Source: Corallincola holothuriorum (lineage in GTDB: Bacteria; Pseudomonadota; Gammaproteobacteria; Enterobacterales; Neiellaceae). From it: a DNA stretch of 64,000 nt. Positions 29,986-39,273 of the stretch are shown piece after piece. Under the pieces are notes generated by a model. The model made no database searches and was not told the DNA's origin. It saw nothing but the letters and a program-made list of their open reading frames with translations. A program made the position numbers and the translations under genes. The stretch is from positions 186,001 to 250,000 of the forward strand of contig NZ_QPID01000005.1 of NCBI RefSeq assembly GCF_003336225.1. The letters are read 5' to 3'. How positions within the stretch are numbered: the first letter of the stretch is position 1; each line of letters opens with the position of its first letter.

Positions 29986-31615
29986 GCGTCAGCTGCAGTG
30001 GACGGTCGCGATCATTGTGACTCTGGCACTGGTGCTCAGTAGTGTGCTTCATGCCTATTTTGCCACAGAAAGAAGCCGTGAGAATGCGCTGTCAGCATTG
30101 CAATCACAACTCAATGTCGTGGCTTATAACTTGGTGCCTGCGCTCTATTTCAGTGATAGTGATGAATCATTGGCGATTTTGGCTGGACTACAGATCCAAG
30201 AGAATATATTAGGTACCGGCCTCTACCTTGATGGCACTTTGGAACTGCCCGTGGATCAGCCGTTTGCGGAAACTGGTGTACGTTTGTTGCGTCCTCATCT
30301 GGGTGACAACCGGTATCAGGTTGCCCGAGGATTGGTGTTCAGCCTGACGCCGATTGTCTCTGAGGGAGAACGCTTAGGTTATCTGTATGTGGAAGCCCGG
30401 GTCCCCCAGTTGTCAGATATTATCTTTGATACCTTAAAACTGGCCGCTATTGTGGTGTTGATTTGTACGATGGTTGCGGCGGCGCTGACCACCTTTTTAT
30501 CCAAAGGCTTGGCATCACCTATTACCGAACTGGTGCGTGTCGCTGACAAAATTGTTAACAACAAGCATTGGTCACTGCGGGCACCGGAAACGGAGTACCT
30601 GGAACTACAACAATTGGGGCACTCTTTTAATCGAGTGTTGGATAGTATTGAGCAGGAGGTTGTTGACCGAAAACAGCGTCAGCGTGAGCTTGATAATCTG
30701 AATCGAACATTGGAAGAAAAAGTGGTGCAGCGCACCTTGGCGTTGGAGCAAAAAAACGCAGAACTGGAAGGAACCCTGCAAGCGCTGGAGCGCTCACAGC
30801 AACAGCTTGTACAGCGAGAAAAAATGGCTGGATTGGGTGAGCTCGTCGCTGGCGTGGCTCATGAAATTAATACCCCAGTGGGGATCAGCATTACAGCGAC
30901 CTCCCACGTGATGGATAACACACGTCAGCTACGTAAAATGTTTGCTGAAAATACGCTGACCCGCACGCAGTTTTCTGACTACATGGATCTGGTTTATGAA
31001 AGTGGTGAAATCGCTTTAAGAAACCTAGAGCGCGCCGCTGAGCTGGTGCATAGCTTCAAACTCGTCGCTGTTGATCAAAGCTCTGAAGAGAGTCGGCGCT
31101 TTAATTTACTGGCCTACATGGAAGAGGTGATCGCATCATTGCGTCCGCGGCTGAAAAATACTCAGCATAAGATCGTGCTAGAGGGGGATAGTGATATAGA
31201 GTTTTATGGTCAACCCGGCATGTTCGCTCAGCTTTTAACTAACTTGATCATGAACTCTTTATTGCATGGATTTGAAGCGCATTCCGAAGGTCGGATAGAG
31301 ATCGCGTTGCAGCGTTTGCCCGACCGGCCAGATGTGAATGACGAAAACAGCACGGTGCATTGGGCTAAAATTTGCTTCTCCGACAGTGGTAAAGGGGTGG
31401 ACGATGCGGTGATGGCTCGTCTATTTGATCCTTTCTTTACGACCAAGCGTCACTCCGGTGGCAGTGGTTTGGGGACTCATATTATCTTTAATCTGGTCAC
31501 CCATGGCCTCAAAGGTACTATTAGCGCATCCAATGGCAAGCTGAACGGCTTAAGTTACGAAATCGAATTTCCATTGCAGGAAGCAAAGCCGTTTGCCGAT
31601 CAGACGCGCCATTAG
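29972..31615 (+). CDS. Membrane sensor histidine kinase
   Basis: 547 residues. Helices at about 10-30 and 150-175 bracket a periplasmic sensor region. A HAMP domain (about 175-230), a coiled coil and then HisKA follow, with phospho-acceptor His297 in GVAHEIN. The ATPase domain has NLIMNSLLHGF (N box), DSGKGVDD (G1), FDPFFTT and GSGLGTHI (G2). No response regulator lies adjacent. Overlap with the yfiR-like gene implies coupled translation and a shared task: the YfiR protein may gate the kinase in the periplasm. Confidence 0.92.
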   Translation: MTTFKRQLQWTVAIIVTLALVLSSVLHAYFATERSRENALSALQSQLNVVAYNLVPALYFSDSDESLAILAGLQIQENILGTGLYLDGTLELPVDQPFAETGVRLLRPHLGDNRYQVARGLVFSLTPIVSEGERLGYLYVEARVPQLSDIIFDTLKLAAIVVLICTMVAAALTTFLSKGLASPITELVRVADKIVNNKHWSLRAPETEYLELQQLGHSFNRVLDSIEQEVVDRKQRQRELDNLNRTLEEKVVQRTLALEQKNAELEGTLQALERSQQQLVQREKMAGLGELVAGVAHEINTPVGISITATSHVMDNTRQLRKMFAENTLTRTQFSDYMDLVYESGEIALRNLERAAELVHSFKLVAVDQSSEESRRFNLLAYMEEVIASLRPRLKNTQHKIVLEGDSDIEFYGQPGMFAQLLTNLIMNSLLHGFEAHSEGRIEIALQRLPDRPDVNDENSTVHWAKICFSDSGKGVDDAVMARLFDPFFTTKRHSGGSGLGTHIIFNLVTHGLKGTISASNGKLNGLSYEIEFPLQEAKPFADQTRH

Positions 31616-31619
31616 GTTG

Positions 31620-32762
31620 TTATTGTTCTAGCAAGCGCATATAGAGCGCTTCATATTGATTGAGTATTGCCTCCTCGGAGAAATCCTCGAGTATGTCGGG
31701 CGCTTTCTCTGCCATGGTTTGCAGCAGCTCTCGGTCATTAAGTAGCACGCGTATTTTTCTACCGGCATCAATAGGGTTGGTGGCTTCGCACAGAAAACCA
31801 TTTTCGCCATCGATTAGCACTTCGGGTATTCCGCCAACATTGGTGGCTACCGCGGGGACATGCTGAGAGAACCCTTCTAGCAAGACCAAACCGAAGCTCT
31901 CTTCGGCACTGAGCAGTAAATTGATATCGCCAATCCCTAACCAGCGGCCACACTCTTTCACTTTACCAGCGAAGATGACTTTATCGGCTATGCCTAAATA
32001 GTGAGCCAGATGTTCACAATGAGGTCGTTGTGGGCCGTCGCCAAAAAGGACTAATTTGGCATGGTGAGTACGACAGACACGATAAAATGCATCAATGATG
32101 TCATCGGTGCGTTTGACCGTGCGGAAGTTAGAAGCGTGCACTAAGACATTTTCATCTTCATCGATATCAAATTTGGCGCGCATTGCCTTGCGCTCTGCAG
32201 CTGTGAGCAAGGGCAGTTTTTCAACCAAGAAGTTGTAAATGGTGTCAATGTTGAGATCGCTACCGTAGGTTTTTAATGCCAATTGCTGCAGGTTTTTTGA
32301 CACCGCGGTGATGGCATCGGCTTTCTGCAATGCCCACTTAATAGGCGGCCGCATACTCGGTGTATTACCTAATTGAGAGACGTCGGTACCGTGTAGGGTG
32401 ATCACTAATTTGCTTTCCAGTCCGCCGACTTGGCGAGCCATTTCGGCGCTTAAGGCATAGGGTACGGCATAATGACTATGGATGATGTCGAACTTGATCT
32501 TTCTTGCGTAGCGTTCAATTGTGCCGCTGGTGGCCAGTGTTTCAGGGGGGCCGGATAATAGCTCTGTTTTCGGCAGATTGACGGACACAAAGCGTAGGTT
32601 GTCTGGTGCGTTTTTGAGGTTGAAAGGGCGGTCTGTTGCGAATAGGTAAATTTGGTGACCACGTTCAGCGAGTCTCAGCGCCAGTGTGGTGGCCATGATG
32701 CTGGAACCACCCATACCTGCTCGACAAATAATCGCAATTTTCAGACTTGGTTTTTCTGCCAC
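31620..32762 (-). CDS. BshA-like GT4 glycosyltransferase
   Basis: 380 residues from the GTG at 32762, chosen because AGGGAG sits six bases upstream; another GTG at 32825 would add 21 residues. The protein tracks B. subtilis BshA over its length: IICRAGMGGSSIMAT, IIHSHYAVPYAL, TLHGTDVSQLG, IYNFLVE, VHASNFRTVKRTDDII and LLLSAEESFGLVLLEG. BshA joins GlcNAc from UDP-GlcNAc to L-malate, the first step to bacillithiol. That thiol is not usual in Gammaproteobacteria, and no bshB or bshC is in the window. The acceptor may differ. It converges on the histidine kinase. Confidence 0.8.
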   Translation of the reverse strand: MAEKPSLKIAIICRAGMGGSSIMATTLALRLAERGHQIYLFATDRPFNLKNAPDNLRFVSVNLPKTELLSGPPETLATSGTIERYARKIKFDIIHSHYAVPYALSAEMARQVGGLESKLVITLHGTDVSQLGNTPSMRPPIKWALQKADAITAVSKNLQQLALKTYGSDLNIDTIYNFLVEKLPLLTAAERKAMRAKFDIDEDENVLVHASNFRTVKRTDDIIDAFYRVCRTHHAKLVLFGDGPQRPHCEHLAHYLGIADKVIFAGKVKECGRWLGIGDINLLLSAEESFGLVLLEGFSQHVPAVATNVGGIPEVLIDGENGFLCEATNPIDAGRKIRVLLNDRELLQTMAEKAPDILEDFSEEAILNQYEALYMRLLEQ

Positions 32763-33007
32763 TCTAGACTCCCTACGGATCAGATCCTTGTTCAGTGACT
32801 TGAGAATAGCAGTGAAGAGTGACACTGCTATGAATTCGGTTAGCGAGTTATTTAGAGTGAGATTGTGGTCACTTAATAAACGGCTAACTCAATGATTAAA
32901 AAATAGCTTTCCTGTATTGACGCTGTATCTGGGGAGAAGTTCCATCGCTGCCGATACTGAGCAGAATCATTCCTGTGCCGTGATGAGTGAGCGTGATCTC
33001 TGGACAT

Positions 33008-33039
33008 AAAAAAAGCCAGCGCTTAGAGGGCGCTGGCTT
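33008..33039 (-). terminator. Rho-independent terminator after serA
   Basis: AAGCCAGCGC and GCGCTGGCTT form a ten-base stem with a seven-base loop. The A tract on the left is a T tract on the minus strand, just past the serA stop. Confidence 0.8.
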
Positions 33040-33094
33040 ATTCAAAAACCGTCAATGTATTTGCAAACGGCAGAGTTGCTTGGCTAGCTAACCG

Positions 33095-34261
33095 CTACAC
33101 TGCACGAACATGGAATACGTGTTCCACGCCGGCGACTGCCGCCAGTAACTGCGCATCCGGTTGCTGTTCGATATCCAATATGGTGTAGGCGATATCGTTA
33201 CGGCTCTTGTTCAGCAGATCGATCACGTTAATGTTCATGTCGGCTAACAGCGCAAGTACCTGACTTAGTACCTTAGGCACGTTGTCGTTGGCAAAAGTCA
33301 GTCGATAGCCATGGGTACGTTCCATGCGGATCTGAGGGAAGTTTACCGAGTTTTTGATGTTGCCGTTCTCAAGGAAGTCGACCAACTGGTTAGCGCCCAT
33401 GATGGCGCAGTTTTCTTCCGCTTCTACGGTACTGGCACCTAAATGCGGTAACAGTGAAACCTTGTCATTGCCAAGCAGTTCCAGGCTTGGAAAATCGCTG
33501 ATATAGCGGGCAACCTTACCCACTTCCAGCGCTGCGAGCATGGCATCATTATCGACGATCTCACCGCGAGCAAAGTTCAACAACTTCAGCCCCTGTTTTG
33601 CTGAGGAGAGCGCTTCGCTATTGATCATCCCTTTAGTGGCTTCAATCGCTGGCACATGCAATGTGACATAATCACATTTGGCTAACAGAGCGCCGAGGTT
33701 TTCCGCTCGCTGCACATCGCTGGATAAGCGCCATGCGGCTTCAACACTGATCGCTGGATCATAGCCGATCACTTCCATGCCTAGTTCCAGCGCCATATTG
33801 GCGACATTGGCACCAATGGCACCAAGACCAACAACGCCCAGGGTTTTGCCTGTTAGCTCAACACCGGCATAGGCTTTCTTACCCTTTTCGACCTCTTTAT
33901 TTAGGATCGCCGGGTCGTTTTCTGTGAGTGCTTGCACATACTGCATCCCTTCACAGATACCGCGACTGCTTAGCAGCAAGCCCGCTAATACCAACTCTTT
34001 TACCGCATTGGCGTTTGCGCCAGGGGTGTTAAATACCACCACACCGTTGTGGGTGCATTCGTCGATGGGGATATTGTTGACGCCAGCACCTGCACGGGCG
34101 ATGGCATTGACTGAATCTGGGATCTGGTCAACGGTTAGCTTATGACTGCGTAGCAAGATCGCTTCCGGTTGAGCGATCTCGGAGCCAACCTCATAACTGT
34201 CGCGGCTGAATCTGTCTAAACCACGGCTGGAGATTTGATTGTAGGTACGTATTTTTCTCAT
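33095..34261 (-). CDS. serA: D-3-phosphoglycerate dehydrogenase
   Basis: 388 residues. The substrate domain has ARAGAGVNNI. The NAD-binding Rossmann loop is GVVGLGAIGANVA, and the active-site His is in LPHLGASTVEAEENCA. A C-terminal ACT domain (about 315-388) suggests serine feedback. It oxidises 3-phosphoglycerate to 3-phosphohydroxypyruvate, first in serine synthesis. It follows serC on the same strand 97 bases away, so the two first steps are encoded together; serB is not in the window. Confidence 0.95.
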   Translation of the reverse strand: MRKIRTYNQISSRGLDRFSRDSYEVGSEIAQPEAILLRSHKLTVDQIPDSVNAIARAGAGVNNIPIDECTHNGVVVFNTPGANANAVKELVLAGLLLSSRGICEGMQYVQALTENDPAILNKEVEKGKKAYAGVELTGKTLGVVGLGAIGANVANMALELGMEVIGYDPAISVEAAWRLSSDVQRAENLGALLAKCDYVTLHVPAIEATKGMINSEALSSAKQGLKLLNFARGEIVDNDAMLAALEVGKVARYISDFPSLELLGNDKVSLLPHLGASTVEAEENCAIMGANQLVDFLENGNIKNSVNFPQIRMERTHGYRLTFANDNVPKVLSQVLALLADMNINVIDLLNKSRNDIAYTILDIEQQPDAQLLAAVAGVEHVFHVRAV

Positions 34262-34294
34262 TGAATCCGTCCAACGTTTTTATTGTTGTTAAGT

Positions 34295-34318
34295 AGGGAG
34301 GCGCTGTTGCGCCTCCCT
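34295..34318 (-). other. Strong hairpin in the serC-serA intergenic region
   Basis: AGGGAGGCGC and GCGCCTCCCT pair perfectly around TGTT. On the transcribed (minus) strand no T tract follows, so it looks like an RNA-processing or stability hairpin between two operon genes rather than a full terminator. Confidence 0.5.
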
Positions 34319-34358
34319 TTAGCCTTTGTGTTTTCTTATTGGGATCTGCGTGCGCTGA

Positions 34359-35474
34359 TTAAGCGGTCACGGTTTCATAGGCGTGCTTGAGCCAAGGCAG
34401 CATCGCTTGCAGATCACTGGCTTCGACTGTGGCACCACACCAAATCCGTAAGCCTGCAGGGGCATCACGATAGGCGCCAATATCATAGGCGATCGCTTCC
34501 TGGTCCAGACGTTGGATGATCGCTTTAACCTGCTCAGGGCTCGCTTTCAGTGTTAAGCAAACGGAGGTGTTAGAGCGGATCTCTTTACTGTCAGCAAGGA
34601 AGTCGATCCAGTCATTGGCAGCAACAAACTGCTCAACAACGGCTAAGTTGTTTTCGCTCTTGCTAACAGCCCCTGCCAGTCCACCGATATCTTTTACCCA
34701 GTTCAGGGCATCCAGATAATCTGCGACACAAAGCATGGATGGAGTATTGATAGTCGCCCCTTGGAAAATGCCCTCAATCAATTTGCCGCCCTTGGTCAGG
34801 CGGAAGATTTTCGGCAGTGGCCATGGTGGGGTGTAGCTTTCCAGGCGAGCAACAGCGCGCGGGCTAAGTACTAGAACACCGTGAGCTCCTTCACCGCCGA
34901 GCACTTTCTGCCAGCTAAAGGTGGCAACGTCGATCTTTTCCCATGGCATATCCATAGCAAACACTGCGCTGGTAGCATCACATAAAGTTAAGCCTTCACG
35001 ATCATCAGCGATCCAGTCGCCATTAGGCACTTTGACGCCTGAGGTGGTGCCGTTCCAGGTAAAGACAACATCATTGGCCGGATTGGCCTGTGACAGGTCT
35101 GGCAGCTGACCATAATCAGCCAGGTAGTTGTTTACATTGTCCAGCTTAAGCTGCTTGAGGATGTCGGTTAACCAGCCGCTGCCAAACGATTCCCAGTGAA
35201 ACACATCAACCGGACGAGAGCCCAGCAGTGACCACATCGCCATCTCCATCGCGCCGGTGTCTGAGCCGGGGACGATGCCGACCAGATAGCCTTCCGGTAG
35301 GCCGAGAATTTCGTGGGTATCTTCGATAGCCTTTTTAAGCATCGCTTTGCCCGGCTTAGAGCGGTGTGAGCGGCCTAGAATCGTCGTATCTAGTTGGCTA
35401 AGATCATAGCCAGGGCGCTTAGAACAAGGGCCTGATGAGAAATTAGGATTAGCGGGTTTAACAGAGAGTGTCAT
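34359..35474 (-). CDS. serC: Phosphoserine transaminase, TIGR01365 type
   Basis: 371 residues of a PLP aminotransferase of the second phosphoserine-transaminase type, found mainly in alphaproteobacteria and methanogens: [44 protein letters not shown], and the PLP lysine in [14 protein letters not shown]. It makes phosphoserine from phosphohydroxypyruvate and glutamate. The usual gammaproteobacterial SerC is a different subfamily, commonly beside aroA. Finding this type ahead of serA suggests lateral origin of the pair or loss of the usual one. AGG precedes the ATG. Confidence 0.9.
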   Translation of the reverse strand: MTLSVKPANPNFSSGPCSKRPGYDLSQLDTTILGRSHRSKPGKAMLKKAIEDTHEILGLPEGYLVGIVPGSDTGAMEMAMWSLLGSRPVDVFHWESFGSGWLTDILKQLKLDNVNNYLADYGQLPDLSQANPANDVVFTWNGTTSGVKVPNGDWIADDREGLTLCDATSAVFAMDMPWEKIDVATFSWQKVLGGEGAHGVLVLSPRAVARLESYTPPWPLPKIFRLTKGGKLIEGIFQGATINTPSMLCVADYLDALNWVKDIGGLAGAVSKSENNLAVVEQFVAANDWIDFLADSKEIRSNTSVCLTLKASPEQVKAIIQRLDQEAIAYDIGAYRDAPAGLRIWCGATVEASDLQAMLPWLKHAYETVTA

Positions 35475-35610
35475 TTTGGGTTACCTGCATAACAATTCAA
35501 AATAGTTGATTAATTGTGCAAACTTCCCGCACTCTACCGCACCTTTTTAAATTTGTCTTGCGCGTCAAACCCAGATTTAAAATAAAGCTAATAATTTGTT
35601 GATTCTAGAT

Positions 35611-35651
35611 AATAAAAGTACTCCCGGCAACGCTTGATTACCGGGGGTACT
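35611..35651 (-). terminator. Hairpin after the DUF4382 lipoprotein gene
   Basis: AGTACTCCCGG and CCGGGGGTACT pair with one U-G wobble around a 13-base loop. On the minus strand the stem is followed by TTTTATTATC. It begins 50 bases past the gene's stop. Confidence 0.6.
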
Positions 35652-35700
35652 CGCCAATGCGAATGATTGGCTTAGTGATGAAACCGTTATGCTCTGTTGG

Positions 35701-37668
35701 CTACTCTATTGATGTAGCAGCACCCACAGGAGCACAAGCGTCGTCTACGGATAGATCACAGCTGGTTTCTGTGTCCTCAGCCACAGTGACAGCAACCGTG
35801 GCATCCGTCGGTGTGGGGATCGCAAGCCCTTCGAAGCTGTCAGGATCATCCTCTGTTGTACCGCAATGCAGTGTCAACGTATGGGTGCCTACGGGAACAA
35901 ACCCGAAATTAAACGCGCCAGTCTCATCTGTTGCAACACTGGCGAACGGCTCGACAGCTGTCACATCCGGATTCATCTCAGGATCGTATTCATCACCCAA
36001 GGTGCCCTCAGGGCTTCCGGCATAGAGATAAGCCACACTGATAGCGCCATCAGCTGCACATTCTGCAGAGGTCATCAAGGTATCGCCAACCATGCCTGAG
36101 ATCGTTCCTGTGCCTGCATTATCCACTAGGCTCACTCCGCGAGGTTTGAGGATGTAGCGATCAGGGCCAGGGTTGTACGTCATAGACTTACGCAGATTAA
36201 AGTCGATGGTGAGGTTGGAGCCAGTGTCACCCAAGCTGAAACCACCGAGTTTTAGCGTACCGGATGGAAGCTTCAACTCTTTGATGAAAGACTCGTCTTG
36301 TGGATCATCGCCTTCAGGCAGCTGTTCATTGACGTATGAGAAGTCCGTATCTTCGTCGATAACGTCTAACCAGACATCGTTATAGTCACCTGGCGCAACC
36401 TCTTCATCTTCTAGCAAAATAAATTGCTCACCGCCGGTATAGTCGAGCAGGTTCAGTGTGATAGTGTCTTTGGCGACCTTGCCCTCTTCTGTTGAGGCAT
36501 CACAACTTTCGTCATCGGTATCACCCTCTTCAGCATCAACCGTAAAACAGTCGAATACCTGATCGTCATTCCCTTCCTGTTTTAAGGTGATTACGTCAAT
36601 GGTGATAACCACTTCATCAACGTCATCCACTGGAGCATCAGAGATCCCCAGCGTCAGAGTGTCCATGGCGAGTGGGAAGTCCTGTACGGTATCTGCTCCA
36701 GCCGTCACCGTGACCTCTGTGACATTGTTGGCTGGCATAGGAACGGTTATGCCATCGTAAAGCTCGGGGTCATCACCTGCTTCGCCCGCGTCACAGGCGT
36801 ATGCAAGCGTGTGGGTGCCTGCGGGTACAAAGCCAAGTTCATAAACGTAGTTGCCTGAATCTTCATCCATCATGATACCAGTGCTGGCAAAGGGCGCTAT
36901 TGCACCTTCTGGCGCCCCGTTATTTGCAACGTCTGGGTCAAATTCATCGCTTAACAAGGATGCATCCAGTCCAGAGCCAGCATAGAGGTAAACAATATGG
37001 CCGCTGTCGGCACACATGGGATCTGCCAGCAGGGTATCCAGGTCGATTGTACCCATCAGCGTGCCAGTATCTGCGTTATTGGCTAGGGAGACACCGCGAG
37101 GCTTCAGGTTGTATTCATCGGGACCCGGCTTATAGGTCATAGACTTTCTGAGATTAAATTCAATGGTGAAGTTTTGTGGCGCATCTGCGGACACTTCAAA
37201 ACCACCCAATTTCAGTTCGTCGCTGGGCACTTTTATCGACTTAATGGCACCATCAGTTTCTTCGACATAGGAGAGAGCAACATCTTCATCCAGGATCTCC
37301 AGCAGCATATCGGAGTAGCTGCCCTCCGGCACGTCCTCTCCTTCGATAATGATAAACTGACTGCCGCCCTGAAACTCTAATAGGTCAATCTGGATGGTTT
37401 CAGCATCAGTGATCCCTTCATCGCTGTTGTTGAAGGTTTCAAAAACCAGATCATCAGCCCCTTCACGTCGTAATGTGACAGTGTCAATGGTGATGACCAC
37501 TTTGTTAGCGTCATCGACAGGTGCATCAGATACGCCCAGCGTAAATGCGGCTATTTCACCGGTATCGTCATCTTCATCATCATCGTCGTCGCTACAGGCT
37601 CCGAGCAGAGAGGTGCTGATAACCAGCGCTGCTATCCAAGGCCATTTTGTGTGATTAAATCTCATCAT
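35701..37668 (-). CDS. Lipoprotein with two DUF4382 domains
   Basis: 655 residues from the first of two ATGs at 37668, with AGGAAG upstream; the frame continues upstream only through a repeat. The signal peptide ends in lipobox LGAC, followed by an Asp-rich stretch (SDDDDDEDDD). Two homologous halves follow, each a DUF4382 domain (LGVSDAPVDDANKVVITID / LGISDAPVDDVDEVVITID; FNLRKSMTY in both), then a carboxypeptidase-regulatory-like beta domain (FGFVPVGTHTL). It is expected at the outer membrane or surface. Function unknown; the acidic pI and duplication suggest cation binding or adhesion. Confidence 0.86.
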   Translation of the reverse strand: MMRFNHTKWPWIAALVISTSLLGACSDDDDDEDDDTGEIAAFTLGVSDAPVDDANKVVITIDTVTLRREGADDLVFETFNNSDEGITDAETIQIDLLEFQGGSQFIIIEGEDVPEGSYSDMLLEILDEDVALSYVEETDGAIKSIKVPSDELKLGGFEVSADAPQNFTIEFNLRKSMTYKPGPDEYNLKPRGVSLANNADTGTLMGTIDLDTLLADPMCADSGHIVYLYAGSGLDASLLSDEFDPDVANNGAPEGAIAPFASTGIMMDEDSGNYVYELGFVPAGTHTLAYACDAGEAGDDPELYDGITVPMPANNVTEVTVTAGADTVQDFPLAMDTLTLGISDAPVDDVDEVVITIDVITLKQEGNDDQVFDCFTVDAEEGDTDDESCDASTEEGKVAKDTITLNLLDYTGGEQFILLEDEEVAPGDYNDVWLDVIDEDTDFSYVNEQLPEGDDPQDESFIKELKLPSGTLKLGGFSLGDTGSNLTIDFNLRKSMTYNPGPDRYILKPRGVSLVDNAGTGTISGMVGDTLMTSAECAADGAISVAYLYAGSPEGTLGDEYDPEMNPDVTAVEPFASVATDETGAFNFGFVPVGTHTLTLHCGTTEDDPDSFEGLAIPTPTDATVAVTVAEDTETSCDLSVDDACAPVGAATSIE

Positions 37669-37690
37669 ACCGTTCTTCCTGTTGTTATCA

Positions 37691-37718
37691 GTGGAGAGTG
37701 GAGAGTGGAGAGTGGAGA
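37691..37718. repeat. Heptanucleotide tandem repeat in a gene leader
   Basis: Four perfect copies of GTGGAGA, then GTGGG, lie 23 bases upstream of the DUF4382 lipoprotein start, on the leader side of its ribosome binding site. A seven-base unit also shifts any reading frame that passes through it. Confidence 0.9.
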
Positions 37719-37800
37719 GTGGGTTTAGATAAACATAATAGTTCAAAAATTTACTTGTGCCGAAGTGGCTGTTTTGCTGATAACGCGGTGGTTCAAAATC

Positions 37801-39273
37801 CTATCTTGATGAACAACGCTTGAGGCAAATTGTGGCCGCTTGCTGTTTTAACGATTGGCGATCAGGTTTTGTATCTATGGGTTGCGCTGGCAGGGGCAGC
37901 CAGCCATGGGGGCACCATAGTGAACCTAACTTGTGACGTATTTCCTTGCTCAGCGCTTGTTGCTGTTGCGGTGACAGCGGATTGGTATAGGCGATAGGGC
38001 AGTGACCCCACTCTTCGTCTGCCACAGCGACAATAACCGCCTGTTCGATTTCCGAGTGTTGCAGTAATAGCTGTTCGATCTGTTCCGGCACAATGTTTTC
38101 TCCGCCACAAACGAAGCGGTTATCTTTGCGGCCAATCAGTCGTATGCCTTGCGCTGTTTGTTTGGCGATATCGCCGGTGGCAAACCAGCCTTGGGCATTT
38201 CCCAGAGGGAAGAGTTTTCCTGCGCGCCAATAACCTAGCGCCAAGGTGCTGCCTTTTACTTCCACCTCTCCGCTATCTGAGAGTCGCAGTTGAGTCTCAG
38301 GGAGCGGTTGTCCGACAATATTGTCACCCACGGCGGGGCCGGTGCAGATCTGTGAACTCATTTCCGTCATGCCGTAGCTGGTGAAGCAGTTGAGTCGATG
38401 TTGCTTAGCGCGATCCAGCAGTGACTGGTCGATGGCGCTGCCGCCTAACAGCAGATATTTCAAGTGGGTAAGAGAATCGCTATCTGCTTGTTCTAATAGC
38501 CGATAAAGTTGGGTGCTGACCAGTGACAGATGAGTCACCTGTTGCTGGCTGATCGCGTCTAGTATGTCGCTCTGCTCGGCAAGCACCATCGTCGCTCCAG
38601 CATGTAAGCAGCGAAACAGGATCGCCATGCCGCCAATATGGGCTAACGGCAGCGAGAGCAGCCAGCGATCCGATCTTTTGAGGGGGATTAACTGCTGGCT
38701 TGCGGCTGCACTGGCTAAATGATTTGCCAAGCTGTGCGCTACCGCTTTGGGTGTACCGCTGCTACCTGAAGTGAATATCAGATCCATCGGCGCATCTGCT
38801 GCTAATTCAAGCTCGTGCTGCGGTTGAGCAGGTGTGGTGTCACTGATGTTGTGTGCCAGCTTCGGCGGCGGAATGATGGCGATGCTATCGGGTTGTGCGT
38901 GTGGCGCAGAATCATCTGTACTATTTGTACCAGCGGCATCATCGGCACCATTGGCAGAAATGATGCCGTTGGCCGCAATACTGTCGAGCAGTTGCTGTTG
39001 CCGGGATAGGGGTAAACGGTGATTGAGCGGGGCGATGATTAGCCCCTGCCGTAAACAAGCCAAAATAGCGATGATCAACGCCAGTGAGTTTTGCCCTTGC
39101 CAAACCAAGCGTTGGCCGCGGTTGAAACCATATTGCTGCAGTTCGTTGGCGTAATCTGCGACTGCCTGATCCAGCTGGAGATAACTGATCTCGCCATGAA
39201 CGTCCGATAGGCAAGCGATCGCTGTTGGATCTTGTATTGCAATATTGCGCAGCGGGCAGGTTAGCTGAGACAT
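37801..39273 (-). CDS. menE: o-Succinylbenzoate-CoA ligase
   Basis: 490 residues of the acyl-CoA synthetase superfamily: P-loop TSGSSGTPKAV, SYGMTEMSSQ, and GWFATGDIAKQ with the adenylate Asp. It activates o-succinylbenzoate with ATP and CoA in menaquinone synthesis. An insertion around residues 115-150 (low-complexity, Ala/Asp/Thr rich) is not part of the core. Its ATG shares one base with the menC stop (TGATG). Last gene of menFDHBCE. Confidence 0.94.
   Translation of the reverse strand: MSQLTCPLRNIAIQDPTAIACLSDVHGEISYLQLDQAVADYANELQQYGFNRGQRLVWQGQNSLALIIAILACLRQGLIIAPLNHRLPLSRQQQLLDSIAANGIISANGADDAAGTNSTDDSAPHAQPDSIAIIPPPKLAHNISDTTPAQPQHELELAADAPMDLIFTSGSSGTPKAVAHSLANHLASAAASQQLIPLKRSDRWLLSLPLAHIGGMAILFRCLHAGATMVLAEQSDILDAISQQQVTHLSLVSTQLYRLLEQADSDSLTHLKYLLLGGSAIDQSLLDRAKQHRLNCFTSYGMTEMSSQICTGPAVGDNIVGQPLPETQLRLSDSGEVEVKGSTLALGYWRAGKLFPLGNAQGWFATGDIAKQTAQGIRLIGRKDNRFVCGGENIVPEQIEQLLLQHSEIEQAVIVAVADEEWGHCPIAYTNPLSPQQQQALSKEIRHKLGSLWCPHGWLPLPAQPIDTKPDRQSLKQQAATICLKRCSSR

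Noticed and set aside
37691-37725. Possible CRISPR-like repeat
   Set aside because: The units are seven bases, contiguous and without spacers: a simple tandem repeat.
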